DNA of 64,000 nucleotides from Eutreptiella sp. 'Long Island Sound 2002' (taxonomy: Eukaryota; Euglenozoa; Euglenophyceae; Eutreptiales; Eutreptiaceae), in the NCBI GenBank assembly GCA_964036045.1, contig OZ038383.1:61385725-61449724 (forward strand), in the 5' to 3' direction. Positions 45,555-56,729 of the stretch are shown piece after piece. The translations under genes and the position numbers were made by a program. Each line of letters opens with the position of its first letter. Position 1 is the stretch's first letter. The notes beneath the pieces were generated by a model, which saw only the letters and a program-made list of their open reading frames with translations, did not search any database and was not told the origin of the DNA.

Positions 45555-46400
45555 CTACGGCTGCTGGCGAGTCTCCCACGCCGTTGTCTCTTGCCGCGCA
45601 AAGAACTCCCCGACCGAGGAGTCCCCTGCCGAGGACAATCTGTTGAGGCTAAAAAGCAGCCGGTGTGGGGGTGTCGTGATTGGCCTTAAGAGCAGGCCAA
45701 ATCTCCTCAAACAAGCTGCGGCGCATCTTGGTGAGGTGGATCCTGCGCAGCTCCTCATTCTGCTGCCTTCCAGCCACTTCAGCTGGGCCAGATGGGCGAC
45801 GCTCTTGGCATGCCGTATACCCATGAGGGAACACATAGCCTTGAGCCAGGTGCCAGTAAACTGAGGTTGACGGTCGCTGCAAATGGTGCAGGGGACGCCT
45901 AAGATGGTCAGCCAATGATCAATCATCATGACTGTAACCTCATTGGCTAGCGACCCCTTTTTGCCCACCGGGACGGCCAAAATGTAGCCGCTGTGTCAAT
46001 CCACACGCAGGACCGCACAATCCGAAACTTCCTTTCCGATGTGCACCTCCGGCATGGAGAAGATGTCCATGGCCACGCTCTCCAGGAGCTGGTCTGGAAC
46101 TGGCGTCCATTTGGCCATCCCTTTGAGGGTCTCTTTGTCAGGATTGCCGGCCTGACAGACCCAGCAGCCCTTCTTGACCTGCTTGATGGCATTAGAGAGA
46201 CCGATCTCATCGATTTTGCAGCGGCGCTGCATGTCGAATGCTTGCTTCTTAACCCGAGGGTGCATCATTTGGTGGTGCCGATCTTCAGACAGCTCCAACA
46301 TCCGGGACTCCGGTACTAGCGGCCTACCTTTCCGGTAAAGCTTGCCATCTTCCTCGGTGAGGCCCTTTGGCCACTTTTGCCCATTGTCAGGGTCAGTCAC
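45555..46400 (-). pseudogene. pol: E4 integrase zinc finger and core
   Basis: Frame 46400-45996 has HHQMMHPRVKKQ and GCWVCQAG (the HHCC finger) and a D in SVAMDIFSMPEV. It ends at a TGA where E1 and E3 have Arg after VD. Frame 45980-45555 has CSDRQPQFTGTW (second Asp). The third catalytic region is degraded. It ends at the TAG shared with E3. Confidence 0.75.
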
Positions 46401-46531
46401 AGCCTGGTACTCGGACTCAAAAGCCTCATACTTGGCGTAGTTGTCAGTGCAGCCGTCTTGGTAGAACGACTCCTGGAAGACGTGCCTGTCGGACGGAGCA
46501 CCCTCTCAGGCAAGTACCTGGACCCCTCTGC

Positions 46532-47121
46532 TCACCCTTCTTCCAAGGGGTCATCCGCAGCCCTGACGACGAAACATTTAACGCCATCCTCCACCATGAT
46601 CTGCTTCATGTCTATGATCTTCTGGCCTGCAGGCGTCTCAGCCTCATCAGCATGGGCAAACATGTCTGTCATGCCCTTGGTGGCAGGATAGGCCTGACTG
46701 CTGAGACAGTCAACCACAGTGATGTCTTTTCCGGGAACGCAGACCACTGTGAGGTCCAACTTGGCCGGGGTCTCATGCCATCTGGCTCTTCGGAGGATTG
46801 GTCCCATGGATGTGTCCACATGCGCCTTGCGCCACGATTGGAGACTCTGATGGTGTGTACAGGCCATGATGGGATGTAGGGCTATGTACACGGCCCACTT
46901 CCTGAGAACCATGACAATCGCAAATGCCTCCTTCTCACGGGGTGTCCATGTCCTCCTCTGGCCTTCCGCCTGGACACGGCTCCAGTAGGCCACGGGCACA
47001 TGCCTACCATCATCCAGCACTTGCTCCAACACCGCGCCAATCGCATAGCTGGAGGCGTCTGTGCGCAGGATGTACCCTCGGTCCAGATCCACGAGATGCA
47101 GACCCACAGCAGATAGCAGCT
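46532..47121 (-). pseudogene. pol: E4 RNase H, cut at the N2 junction
   Basis: It keeps YILRTDASSYAIGA with the first catalytic Asp, WTPREKEAFAIVM, and DCLSSQAYPA. The open frame is prolonged to 47197 by foreign N2 sequence, so the true homology ends at 47121. The stop at 46532 is shared with E3. Confidence 0.8.
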
Positions 47122-49434
47122 GGTGGGCACCACCCTCCACCTCGTGCGGGTCACCCCAAACTAGATGCGAGCCCTCCAACGAGTGGGCACACACCACGTC
47201 CCATTCCTACAACACCCGGAGTGGCCCAACAAATCACTCCTGGAGAACCACATGCGCAGTGCGGCCACCCAAACCGGGCACCTCCAACCGACAGATGGGG
47301 AAGTACATGAGGCGTACAACCTGTTTTGGAGCACTCACAAACGGCCTCTGCCCCCGAGCCGACTGCGAGGGAACCAGGCCCACAAACAGCCACCAGAGCA
47401 AGTGGAATATGTACCCGGTGCCACGGTGCCAGCTGTACTCCTCCTAGCGCCCAACGGGCTCAAAGCCACATTGCGGCCGGGGAGAGCAGGGGGCAATTTG
47501 TGGATGCTACCCCCACCCACGGCGCGCCCCTTCTGTCCGCCGCCACTGCCGCAAGACAAGCTGACGGGCACCCCCACCACTTGCTGGAGATGTGGGCCCG
47601 ACGCGCTGGCCACCCCGTGGCCCCTCCTCCAGTTACTGGCGCGCTACCACCCCATGCCAACGGCCCACACTACCCCGAAACAGCACCGGTGGCTACACAC
47701 GCACTTTGAACGGGCCGCGGAGAGGGACACGGCCACAGTGTCGTGGGGCCCCAGCGCCAGGGCGGAATGGAGATTCCAGCAGGGAACTTTGGACACCCAA
47801 CGTTGTACCCGGCCATCACCTTCCTGGTGCTGGCCAAACACCGCAGCGCCACGCCGGAGGCCCCTGCCTACCCCGTCAAACACCGATGCTCCCAAGTACA
47901 GGACTGGCGGACGGTTGAGTGGACCAGATTCCACCCGCAGACAGCGTACCTGCTCCAGTATGTGTACGGCTATCTGACACAGGGCCACGAGAGGAACAAC
48001 GAGTATGTGCGCATGAACCCGGCGGCAACCGAGATCATCAGCCTGGGGTTCGGCGTGTATGGTACCCGGAGACTCCTACGGGAAGCCAACACGCCACCGG
48101 CCACCACGGAACGGGGAGCACACATCCATGCTTACCAACCAACGATGCCATGCCGCCTGCGCCACCCGGACGGCCACAACACCGTCATTTTTGCGGATGC
48201 CTCCGGCACTACAAGCCTCACCCCAGCGGCCGGGGGGGCAGCTCTGGAGTTGAAAGTAGACACCACAGGCCGATTGCACCAACACCACCTCACAGGGGCT
48301 ACCATCCTCGGGGCCTCCTCTGAGGGGAATGGAAGACACTGGCGATCGTCGTGGACGCCGTCATTGACACCGACCAGGAACCGCGTGACCACACGCATCA
48401 TGTGTGGGTAGTGGTAGACACAGCAGTGGACTTCAAAATCGTCCGCAGGCTGGCACGACAGCCCCTGCACAAGGCGACTGACTCTAGCCTGGGCACCCAG
48501 GCCCTACACCTCTGGACAGCCTTGCGGCACCTCCCCAAGCACGTCGTCTTACATCTCGTCAAACAAGAGTCTCATCGGTATAGCCTCGGCAGCGGACACA
48601 TAGACTTACACGCCAGCAACCAGCTTGCCGAACATATGCCGGACGGCGAGGACCCGCCGCTACGAGACCACATGCACACACACCTCCAACGCCTGCCGCC
48701 AGTCCCACGCCCCGGGGAGCCACGAGCCTGGGTGCTAGAAGATCGCATCTACAACGACATGGGACGGGCATACCACTACCCACAACCCGTCCCCACCATG
48801 GCGCACATTCGGGGCAGTCAAGCCAACAACGCCCGTCTGAGCCATCTCCAACATACAATGCACACCGCATTATACTTCTCGGCTCTGAACCCATCCCTAA
48901 TACCGCTGCATTTGCAGACGCGACGTGCCCAACTCTTGCGCGAACAACTACCCCTCCTAGACAGGGTGGTACGCTGGTATGCCCGGCGAGGTATAGACAT
49001 ACCCCCGGAATACACCATATGCCCCTGCCATCTCCAACAGCCAGAAACATGGGGGCACTTCAAACACTGCCCATTAGCCCAAGGGGGAAACCAGCTGGCC
49101 ACGTGGACACCGGAGAACACCATAGCGCAACACGCCGGATGGGACCTGGCCACGCCACCGGCAAATGAGGTTCGGCGCCTCATGCGGCAACCGGAGATCA
49201 AGGAGGCGGTACTCAGGGGAGCGGTGCCACTCAAGCTCTGAAGGTTCATCGCCGACCACGCCCGGGAAACTAGAGCCACAATACGTCACCTGCAGCTCAA
49301 CGCCATCAAGAAGGCGAACGCACAGTTACAGCACCGTGTCCAGGTATACACACAGGAAGCACAACAAACATCCCAGAGCCGCCGCACGTATTATAACCTC
49401 CTCATTCACTACCAACATGCACAGCCCAGCAACT
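47122..49434 (+). pseudogene. N2 pol C-terminus: RNase H and CCHC zinc motif
   Basis: Three frames join: frame 2 to about 47740, frame 1 to about 48326, frame 3 to 49434. The RNase H motifs are VIFADASG (first Asp), SSEGEWKTLAIVVDA (Glu, across a one-base frameshift at about 48326), VWVVVDTAVDF (Asp) and GHIDLHASNQLAE, where the last Asp seems to be Asn. A zinc motif CPCHLQQPETWGHFKHC (C-x-C-x9-H-x3-C) follows near 49020-49070, as in many non-LTR pol ends. The TGA at 49239-49241 is followed by 63 more in-frame codons ending in the helix shared with N1. RNase H would remove RNA from the cDNA hybrid. Confidence 0.65.
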
Positions 49435-49551
49435 AGCTACACACACGGGCCTGCAGTGACCGCCAGGTACCTGCTGTCGCGCCGCCCGAAGCGCGCGCGC
49501 CCCCTCCCGTGTAGAGGCCCGATCGTCCTACAAACAATACCTCTCCTCACG

Positions 49552-49743
49552 ATGCCCGAAGGTGAAGCTCCACATCAACGGCCGGGAAACCCGTGCGGAG
49601 TCTGCATGGAGGTGAACGCCGAAGACAGCAACCCGCTTCGTGGGCATGACCTCGGCTGCGGCGGCACCGAGCAGCTGCACTGGTTCTGCAGCCCCTGCAT
49701 CGCGAACTTGCGGTCGTGCCCACTCTGCCGGCGACCGCATTGA
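49552..49743 (+). CDS. N2 RING finger (63 aa, then frameshift)
   Basis: ATG 49552 opens MPEGEAPHQ and a complete RING-type ligand set: C15, C18, C36, H43, C46, C49, C56 and C59 (spacing H-x2-C-x2-C-x6-C-x2-C at the end). The last 17 positions, from the H-W pair to the final Cys, align without gaps to N1 H47-C63. The stop TGA at 49741-49743 probably comes from a frameshift, since frame 3 continues with basic and acidic text (49735-49990). RING fingers recruit ubiquitin-conjugating enzymes; whether this one does is not known. Confidence 0.7.
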   Translation: MPEGEAPHQRPGNPCGVCMEVNAEDSNPLRGHDLGCGGTEQLHWFCSPCIANLRSCPLCRRPH

Positions 49744-50344
49744 CTCTACACAGCTCCGCCGCCGCGCGAAACGCAAGACAAAGACCTCACACTCCAGACA
49801 CTGCGCACTCTGGTCCGGCAAAACGTCCGGAGCGATGGCACGGGGGGGGGACAGCCCCGACGTTGAGTGGTTGGACGTCCTCAGCTTCGAGGACCCGGCG
49901 ACACCACCCCCCCGCCCCCCCTGGCGCGCACCAACCTGGGCGCTGCCAGACCGGGGGGCGGACCCCACGATTTACGTCCCCGACTACTAACATTACGGTG
50001 ACGCGCCGCGGGGCAGTCTACCCCCCATTGGCGACCTGCTAGACAGTTTGGGCCCCGTCACCCCCATGAACCACAACAACTACCGCACCATCGTCGTCAC
50101 CCTCACCACCCGCCTCCCGATCACCTTCGGCTGGCTGGTGGGGAACGCGGAATGGGCGATGGGCATCGCCCGCGGCGCCGATGGCGGCAAGTGGGGGGAG
50201 TTCTTCCACCGCGGCGGGGCCATGACCCCGAGGGCAACCGAGAGGCTGATGGCGGCCTACCTCACGTGGAGGGGCATCCCCCCCCCACGCAGCCTCCGGC
50301 CACTGGTACAGCGTGCCCAGCAGCCGCACGTCCCGCCGCCCTAA
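49735..50344 (+). pseudogene. N2 region after the RING finger
   Basis: One frame to 49990 has SPDVEWLDVLSFEDPA and ends VPDY. The next, to 50344, has RTIVVTLTTRLPITFGWLVGNAEWAMGIARG and RATERLMAAYLTWRGIPPP. The latter pair resembles the N1 helical region, which has a YVADVADHAWTIAVATG stretch and AARHILLALYLHHRDLHLP. It is likely the same globular domain in pieces. The family is unknown. Confidence 0.45.
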
Positions 50345-50368
50345 CCGGGCACGTACGGCAGTGCGGCA

Positions 50369-51898
50369 GTGGCCAGGATGATGGCCAGAGGTACCCGGCT
50401 CGACGGCTCATCCTACTCATCCCGGAGAACCGCGACCATCACCACCCCCCTGCCCCGATCCCGCGCCACGACAGCGACTAGGGCCAGGAATGTACGCGCC
50501 CAAACATCGGCCGCAACGTCCTCCACGTCCCCCAGCCCGTCGACCTCCGCCCCCCCCACGACCGTCGCCACACCACACCAACAGCGTGCCACCGACGCCA
50601 CGCAGACTACAGGCGATCCAGCACCATCGGGGACCGGCTCGCCACAGAGCCCCCGACAAGAGCGTGCGTCAAAACGGGTGGCGCAGCAACAGCCACCACA
50701 ACACCACACGGCCACAGGGATCCAGGGACACCGGGCATCAACTGCCGGGTGCGGAGCCATACCCAGCCCCACGAATACAGGGGCGGTGGGCATCCAGTTC
50801 GAACAACCCCCCGGCACCGCACACCCGCACAGGGAACCGGGCCAGAGCCCCACAGGAAGCCAGCAACCCCCAACACCACCCTCCGCGTCCGCACACGGTC
50901 CACGTCCGGCAACCAGCCAGGCGGCCGCAACACAGGCCGACCCGGAGCCCCGCCCGCACCATGGCACACCTGACCGGCCGGCAGCAGGCCCAGCATACGC
51001 GCTGCCCGACGGCCCCCGCACGCAGGCACACACCGCTATGCTTACCGACACCACCACCGCCCAACCCTCCGATATTGTGCACCCCCACACCCACGGCCCG
51101 ACCGAGGGCCTAATCCCCCCGGCTACGGCAACTTCCGGCGCGGAGGACCTACCGGCCACGACACACGACGGACTGGCGCCCCAGCGGCACCACGCCCCAC
51201 CAACCGGGCCGAGGGCGCGGCTGGCAGAGCCGGCATCTCCCGGTCGCCCAGCCCCCGGCCCGGGCCCCGGCCCGGACCCGGCACGCAGCGCCGCCCCGTC
51301 GGGCGCCCCACAGCCCTCGGGCCCGGAAAGCCGACCCGAGCCGCCGCCCATGACGGAAGGCCACGCCCGGGGGGCAACGCAACCGACAAACGATAAAGCC
51401 GAACCACCTGCACTGCCGACCCAACCGCAGCGCGGGGAACCCACGCAGGGCGCGGAAGGAATGCGGGGGCCCCCGCAACGGACACCAACGGCAACACCAA
51501 TGGGGGAACCTGGCGAGGGAGCGGACCGGCCGGCAATGCAGAGTCCCGACCCACCGGACATAGCGGCACACGGAGGTGGCGAGGCATTGACCGCAGACAA
51601 GCCTGACACGGAACCTAAGGGACCAACTCCGGACACCGAGTGTGAGGACGGCATCCACCGACCCTCAGCCACAGACCGCGCGGGCGCCCCCCCCCTGGCG
51701 AACCTAGCACTTCGCCCAGACGCAAGCACGCCGGGGGGTGCGCCGCCGCGAGACCCACAGGAAACCTGCGCGGGGTCAGAGACCCGGGAAGCCACACCCG
51801 ACACGCCCCAGCGCGCAGCCAACAGGGAAACGTCACCCAAGCGGACACAACCGCGACAACGACTCTTCCGATGCCTTCATGGAGTCCTGCAAGTGTGA
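50369..51898 (+). pseudogene. N2 Pro/Ala/Thr-rich region (509 aa frame)
   Basis: A low-complexity frame rich in Pro, Ala, Gly, Thr and Arg with no domain. It occupies the place of the Pro/His-rich region of N1 but has a different composition, with less His. An opposite-strand frame of similar length is a by-product of the GC-rich text. The continuation in other frames (51738-52328 and 52306-52953) contains WHYVATRLMAHMGAYSPDEM, which looks globular. Confidence 0.4.
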
Positions 51899-53025
51899 CC
51901 CCCACACAGTCTCAGCACCGGCGGCGCCACGCAACCAGCCGGAGCCACGACGCGACCATGCGGAGGACACACCCCTGGCGACATCATGCCAGGCACAGCT
52001 CCAGCGCGATTACACCGCCCTGGGGCAGGTTACCGCTGCGAGTGAGGGGCATGCGACCGAGAGCGGCGCGGCGGACCGGACCACCGACGAGCGCGGCCCA
52101 GGGGAGGGTGCGCGCGTGGAAGCGGCCACCAACACCGCTAGCGAGCCTACTGGCCCGCCGCCGGGGACACCCCTGCCCCGGGGGCGGGGATACCTGGACT
52201 ACGCATGCTTGGAGGGCGACGCCAACCGCCCCGGCAAACAAGCGGAACAAGCGGCGGCCCTAGACCTGGGCCTCTGGATCCCCAGGCTTACCGCAGGGGA
52301 GCAGCTTGCCCTGGCAGTCAGCATCTGATGGCTGCTTACCTCGTGGTCCCGCCACCTCGCGGAGGGAACCCGCACCATGGCAGACATCACCTTTGGCCAT
52401 CGGACGGGGCACAGTGCCCCCCGCCACCATGGACCACCCCGGCCAATGGCACTATGTGGCCACCCGGCTCATGGCGCATATGGGGGCCTACAGCCCGGAT
52501 GAAATGAATGGACTCCACTGGCAATGGCCCCAGCGCGCCGCCCTGCGCATCCGTGCGACCATGCAGCACCATGATATCTGGGAAATCCCTTGGTCACCGG
52601 GCTACCAAGGACACGCCTCAGGCCACTGGCGGCCGCGCTCACAAGACGTCCTGGAGCCTCCTAGGCAGGCGGCACGCCGTAACTCCCCGGAACGCCCACG
52701 GGGGCCGTCACCCGGGATCGGTTCCCCCTCTGGCACGGACAGAGGCCCCCTGCGACCGTTCGCCCCGCTGAAGGGCCTCGGCAGTCCCCACGCCTCGGGG
52801 ATTCAAAGCGGCACGCCGGAACAATGCCAAGAGACAAGGAACCCTGGCCAATTCCGTCACTGCAGCCGCACGCCGCCTCCCGCGGCGCTGCGAGTCGTCT
52901 TCGATGAGGGTATGGACAGGGACCACGGGGGCCCCTGCGACCCCCACGCCTAGCGGACATCATCTACAACCGACCCCGACGCCCGTCCAAGAGGCCCCGC
53001 ACCGAACGGACGCACATACCCAACA

Positions 53026-54594
53026 TTGTCACGCCCCCCGCCCGCGAGCGGCGGGCAGCGCTTCACGCGGGCCCCCGCTGGGCGGCAGACGGAGCATCCA
53101 GCTCGTCCGCCGCCTCCCTCCCAGGGTCAGCGGCCAACCCACTGTCGGCGGGACCACACGCAGACGGACACGCGACCAAGGGAGCCTGCGGCTGACCCAA
53201 GGCCTGCGCAAGGAGCGGGGGGACAGCCCCCCCCACAGCCCACAAAAGGCCAAGCCACAGAGGGCACATCGCAGCAACCGGGGCACGACGCAAGCGGCCC
53301 AAGGCCGGACGCAGAAATGACAGGGATCTCCGGCCCTCAGGAGTCCGCTGGCCCACCGCCTGGCGCCAGGACCTGCTCGGTGCCCCAGCAACAGGAGCCC
53401 TCCACGGAGTACGTGCCTGGGGGACACCCCGGCACCACCTCACGGCACCCCTCCCCGACTAGCGCCGCGCTTGACCAAGACCTGATGACCATGCCCCCCC
53501 CACCCCCCCGGCCGCCGCAGCAAAGGGGCACGGGTCCCTTCAACGACGCGGAACTGAGAGCGCTCTACGGCATCCGCGCTTCCACACCCTCGAGCGAGCT
53601 GGTGGCAAACCTCCGGGAACACCTCCGTGACGTGGACCCGAACAGGCTCTTCGCCGTGGTCCCCCTGCGACACGCCGCAACAACGGAAATCTTTGTGCGG
53701 CAGCTCCAGGCGCTAGTCAACTCCGGGACACAGGTCTTCGACGACCTTGTTGAAGCGTGGATCTGGTGGTTCAACACCCACCAACCAGCCGAGGGGGGCG
53801 TGTGGGTCCCACACATGGGCTCGGTACACAAACTCATAGCCCCGCCGACGGACCCCAGACCCGCGCCCGGCACCGGCGGCCAGGAGCGGGCCACTCCGCC
53901 ACCGAGGCCCGAAACCCTCCGTATCTCGCCGTACGAAGGCCTGGCGGCATGGCAAAGCGGGACCGCCCGTAGCAGGGGGCACAACTTCACGAGCCTGGCG
54001 GCACGCTACCCGGAGACGGCGCGCGCAGCGCCCCCGCCGCGCGAACGTGACCCCGGCACCATTGCCATGATCGTGTTGGAGAATGGCCACTACTGTCAAG
54101 TGCGGATCATCCCGCACCCGCAGGAGAGCCACTGGAGCTTGGAGGCCGTTGACTCCATGCTCCTGGCGACCCTGGCCATGCCAGACAGCCCCAATCCCCT
54201 GCTCCCAGGCCAGCCCCCGGACTCCCTGACGGCCATCGTGTCGGGGACGGCCGGAACTTGGCACCCAGGCCATGCCCTCTACTGCCTCTGGCGGTGGGCG
54301 CAACGCCGCTGGCCACACACCAGGGTGTGGTCAGCGACGTGCAGGTTCTACCTCGACGGCCAGCAGCAGTTGGAAGCCATCCCGGAACGGACGCCAGAGA
54401 CCCCCCCTGCGCCAAACCTGTGCCCCGTCTCCGCGATCCACCAGATCCGGGCGCTGGCACTGAGCAGGCAACTGCAGCCTGCTATCCGCATTGGGACGGA
54501 AGCCCAGGCGGCACAAGCGGCCCTTGTGCACGAAATCTTCAGTACCCTCCGCAGCGCCCTTGTGCGACGCGTTGGTAACCCCCCAGGGCCCTGA
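53026..54594 (+). CDS. N2 Ulp1-like (C48-type) protease domain ORF (522 aa)
   Basis: After a disordered leader (1-170) the sequence becomes globular. It has TQVFDDLVEAWIWWFNTH (about 230-247), like the L-x-D-x2-I helix of Ulp1 proteases, then VWVPHMGSVHKLI. Next comes IAMIVLENGHYCQVRIIP with His355, and WSLEAVDSML with Asp376 (the I.IP...H...D-S-L/M pattern). Then HALYCLWRWAQRRW and LCPVSAIHQI with Cys466. His, Asp and Cys and their contexts are shared with N1. The DCG or Q motif of classical Ulp1 is not obvious, and the D-to-C distance is long, so the family call is tentative. Ulp1 enzymes remove SUMO-like modifiers. Confidence 0.55.
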   Translation: MSRPPPASGGQRFTRAPAGRQTEHPARPPPPSQGQRPTHCRRDHTQTDTRPREPAADPRPAQGAGGQPPPQPTKGQATEGTSQQPGHDASGPRPDAEMTGISGPQESAGPPPGARTCSVPQQQEPSTEYVPGGHPGTTSRHPSPTSAALDQDLMTMPPPPPRPPQQRGTGPFNDAELRALYGIRASTPSSELVANLREHLRDVDPNRLFAVVPLRHAATTEIFVRQLQALVNSGTQVFDDLVEAWIWWFNTHQPAEGGVWVPHMGSVHKLIAPPTDPRPAPGTGGQERATPPPRPETLRISPYEGLAAWQSGTARSRGHNFTSLAARYPETARAAPPPRERDPGTIAMIVLENGHYCQVRIIPHPQESHWSLEAVDSMLLATLAMPDSPNPLLPGQPPDSLTAIVSGTAGTWHPGHALYCLWRWAQRRWPHTRVWSATCRFYLDGQQQLEAIPERTPETPPAPNLCPVSAIHQIRALALSRQLQPAIRIGTEAQAAQAALVHEIFSTLRSALVRRVGNPPGP

Positions 54595-55960
54595 GCCGCA
54601 GCTGGCCACAGGACCTGCAGAGCCGAAGCACAGCCGCACACGCGCGGCACGAGTCCCGCACCGGCCATGCGCAGGGGAGCAGACAACACGGCGGCCACGG
54701 GATCGCCTCCTCCCACCGGAGGACCTGCAGATGGATGTCACACTAACAGCTGCGGAGCCAGCCACGAACCACGACGACCCGGGGCGAGCTAACCTCGCCC
54801 GAAAAAAAGGGCCCCTCGTACAACCCAACAACGCTCCGCCGCGCAACACTCTCCAGCAACACCTGTCGATCGGGCACACCAGCGGGGAAGGCGTCAACCT
54901 GCCCGGCACGTGCAACGGACACCCTAGGAGTAGAGGCTAGTCTTAGCAGCCCGTGATGTCGGACACGAAGAAAACCCCAACAACCTCCTCCCACATCCCC
55001 CAGGCGGGGGACACACTTCCCGGACCCCCGCGACCCGCCTGCAACAGAGAAAGGGGCAGCGCCACACCCGAACACGTCATCCCACCTGACCCTCCTCTCC
55101 CGCGTAACAGATCTGCAAGGGGCCGAGCAAAGGGGCCAGCCGAACACGCGGGGCCCACGGCTGGGCCGATGACCACGGGAGTGTTATCGAGCACCGCGAT
55201 CCGCCAGATCCGGGTGCTGGCGCTGGGCGAGCGACTGCAGCCCGCCATTCGCACGGAGACGGAAGCCCAGGCGGCACACGCGGCCCTTGTGCAGAAAATC
55301 TTCAGTGCTCTCCGCAGCGTCCCGGTGCGACGCGTGGGAAACCCCCCCAGGGGCCTGAGCCGCACCCGGCCACAGGACCTGCAGCAACAACGCACAGCCG
55401 CACACGCGCGACGCCAGTCCCCCCCCAGCCATGCGCAAGGGAGGAGACGACACGAGGGCTGCGGGATCACCTCCTCCCACTGGAGGACCGGGCGATGGAC
55501 GTCACAACAACGGCTGCAGACTGGGCCATAAACCACGACGACCCCGGGCGAGCCAACCTCGTTCAAAAGGACCCCTCGTACAACCCAACAACGCGCGGCT
55601 GCGCAACACACTCCAGCAACGCCTGTCGGTCGGGCACACCGACGGGAAAGACGTCAACCTGCCCGACACATGCAACGGATACCCGAAGAGTAGAGGCTAG
55701 CCTTAGCAGCCCGTGGTGTCGAACACGAACAAAAACCCAACAACTTCCTTCTACATCCCCCGGTCGGGGGCCACGCTTCCCGGACCCCCGCAACCCGTCT
55801 GCAACAGAGAAAGGGGCGGTGCCAATCCCCGACCCGTCCTTCCACCTAACCCTCCTCTCCCGTGAGCCGGATCCACAAGGAGCCGGGTAAAGGGGCCGGC
55901 CAATCACGCGGGACCCACAGCCGGGCCGATGACCACGAGAATGTTATCGAACAATCGTCC
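54435..55960 (+). repeat. 763-bp tandem duplication containing the protease C-terminus
   Basis: GATCC-CCAGATCCGGG-GCTGGC begins at 54435 and again at 55198, and GGGCCGATGACCACG-GA-TGTTATCGA repeats at the unit ends (about 55165 and 55925). The second unit re-encodes IRQIRVLALGERLQPAIR and the helix EAQAAHAALVQKIFSALRS in the frame 54953-55531. It lacks the Cys of the LCP motif. Confidence 0.85.
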
Positions 55961-55999
55961 AGAGTGTTACCTTTCAAGGCAAGAATCAAGGGATACGTG

Positions 56000-56700
56000 C
56001 ACCGTGGGGACAGAAGCACACCTCCTCCGAGAAGGTTAAAGGCCTGGGACGCCAGGGGTGTTTCAGCACATATAATCTGCGCAAATGGTACGGGGGGCAC
56101 ATTCCCCGCAGAAAGGTAGCAGCGTCAATAAGCGGGAGGGGGGCTTCAACACTGCCCAGTATTCCTATCCTCTGAAGCCCCACCCGGGGCTCGCAGGGGA
56201 CCACAGGCTCGCCACACGGGGCCACGCCGACCCCCTGCCAGCGGGCACGGATCTGTTACGCCGAGCCCAGCCCCCCACGCGGGACGGGACGTCCCAGCAC
56301 CACAGCACGGGCCGAACCGCCCTAACCATCCTAACCGCCAAACTCAGCACTGCGACACAGGCACACCAGCCACATGACCCGCAAAACACGGCACCATATG
56401 GCGCACGGCGGGCAGGCAGACACGAGCTCGAGCACCGCACCACCGAGCCGGAACAGCACCCTGGGGCTCCCATGGGGAGCACAGGGACGCACCAAGGGGG
56501 ACCGAGGGGGCCTTGCCACCGACAGGGGGTTTAGATATGAATGACACAGGCGAAACTGGAAGGACGGCCACAGAGCACCGCGAAGTACCAGATGATGGGT
56601 CGTACGTGCAACGCTGCCAGGGCGGGGCAGGGAAAAGGGCACAATATTTGAAAAAAGTTTTTACAGCGGTCAAACCGCTTATCATTACGTTTCTCCCCAC
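56000..56700 (+). other. N2 3' region, non-repetitive
   Basis: No domain-bearing frame is seen. Short open frames are rich in Thr, Pro and His. A moderately A/T-rich stretch with AAAAAAGTTTTT lies at about 56650. Confidence 0.4.
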
Positions 56701-56729
56701 GGTGGGGAGACGGCGCACAGTAAAAGCGT

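Larger units (their letters stand above)
44354..47121. repeat. Left copy of ~2.8-kb direct duplication flanking N2
   Basis: It matches 58338-61154. It ends at the first base of N2, and the right copy begins a few bases after the N2 tail. One ~215-base comparison (46605-46820) shows about 14 differences. Both copies share at least two premature stops: TAG at 45555-45557 with 59553-59555, and TGA at 46532-46534 with 60565-60567. Confidence 0.8.
44516..47121 (-). mobile_element. E4: chromovirus fragment related to E1
   Basis: It carries RNase H, integrase and chromodomain pieces in several frames, in E1 order on the minus strand. It stops abruptly inside RNase H at 47121, where N2 begins. The 3' side (44516-44880) is untranslated DNA shared with E1 and E3. 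Confidence 0.85.

Noticed and set aside
46924-47310. An open frame crossing the E4/N2 junction
   Set aside because: It is a chance fusion of antisense chromovirus and N2 sequence, with no domain.
50413-51840. A 475-codon minus-strand frame opposite the N2 Pro-rich region
   Set aside because: It mirrors the GC-rich plus-strand text, is Gly/Arg/Cys/Ser-rich without motifs, and opposes the element direction.
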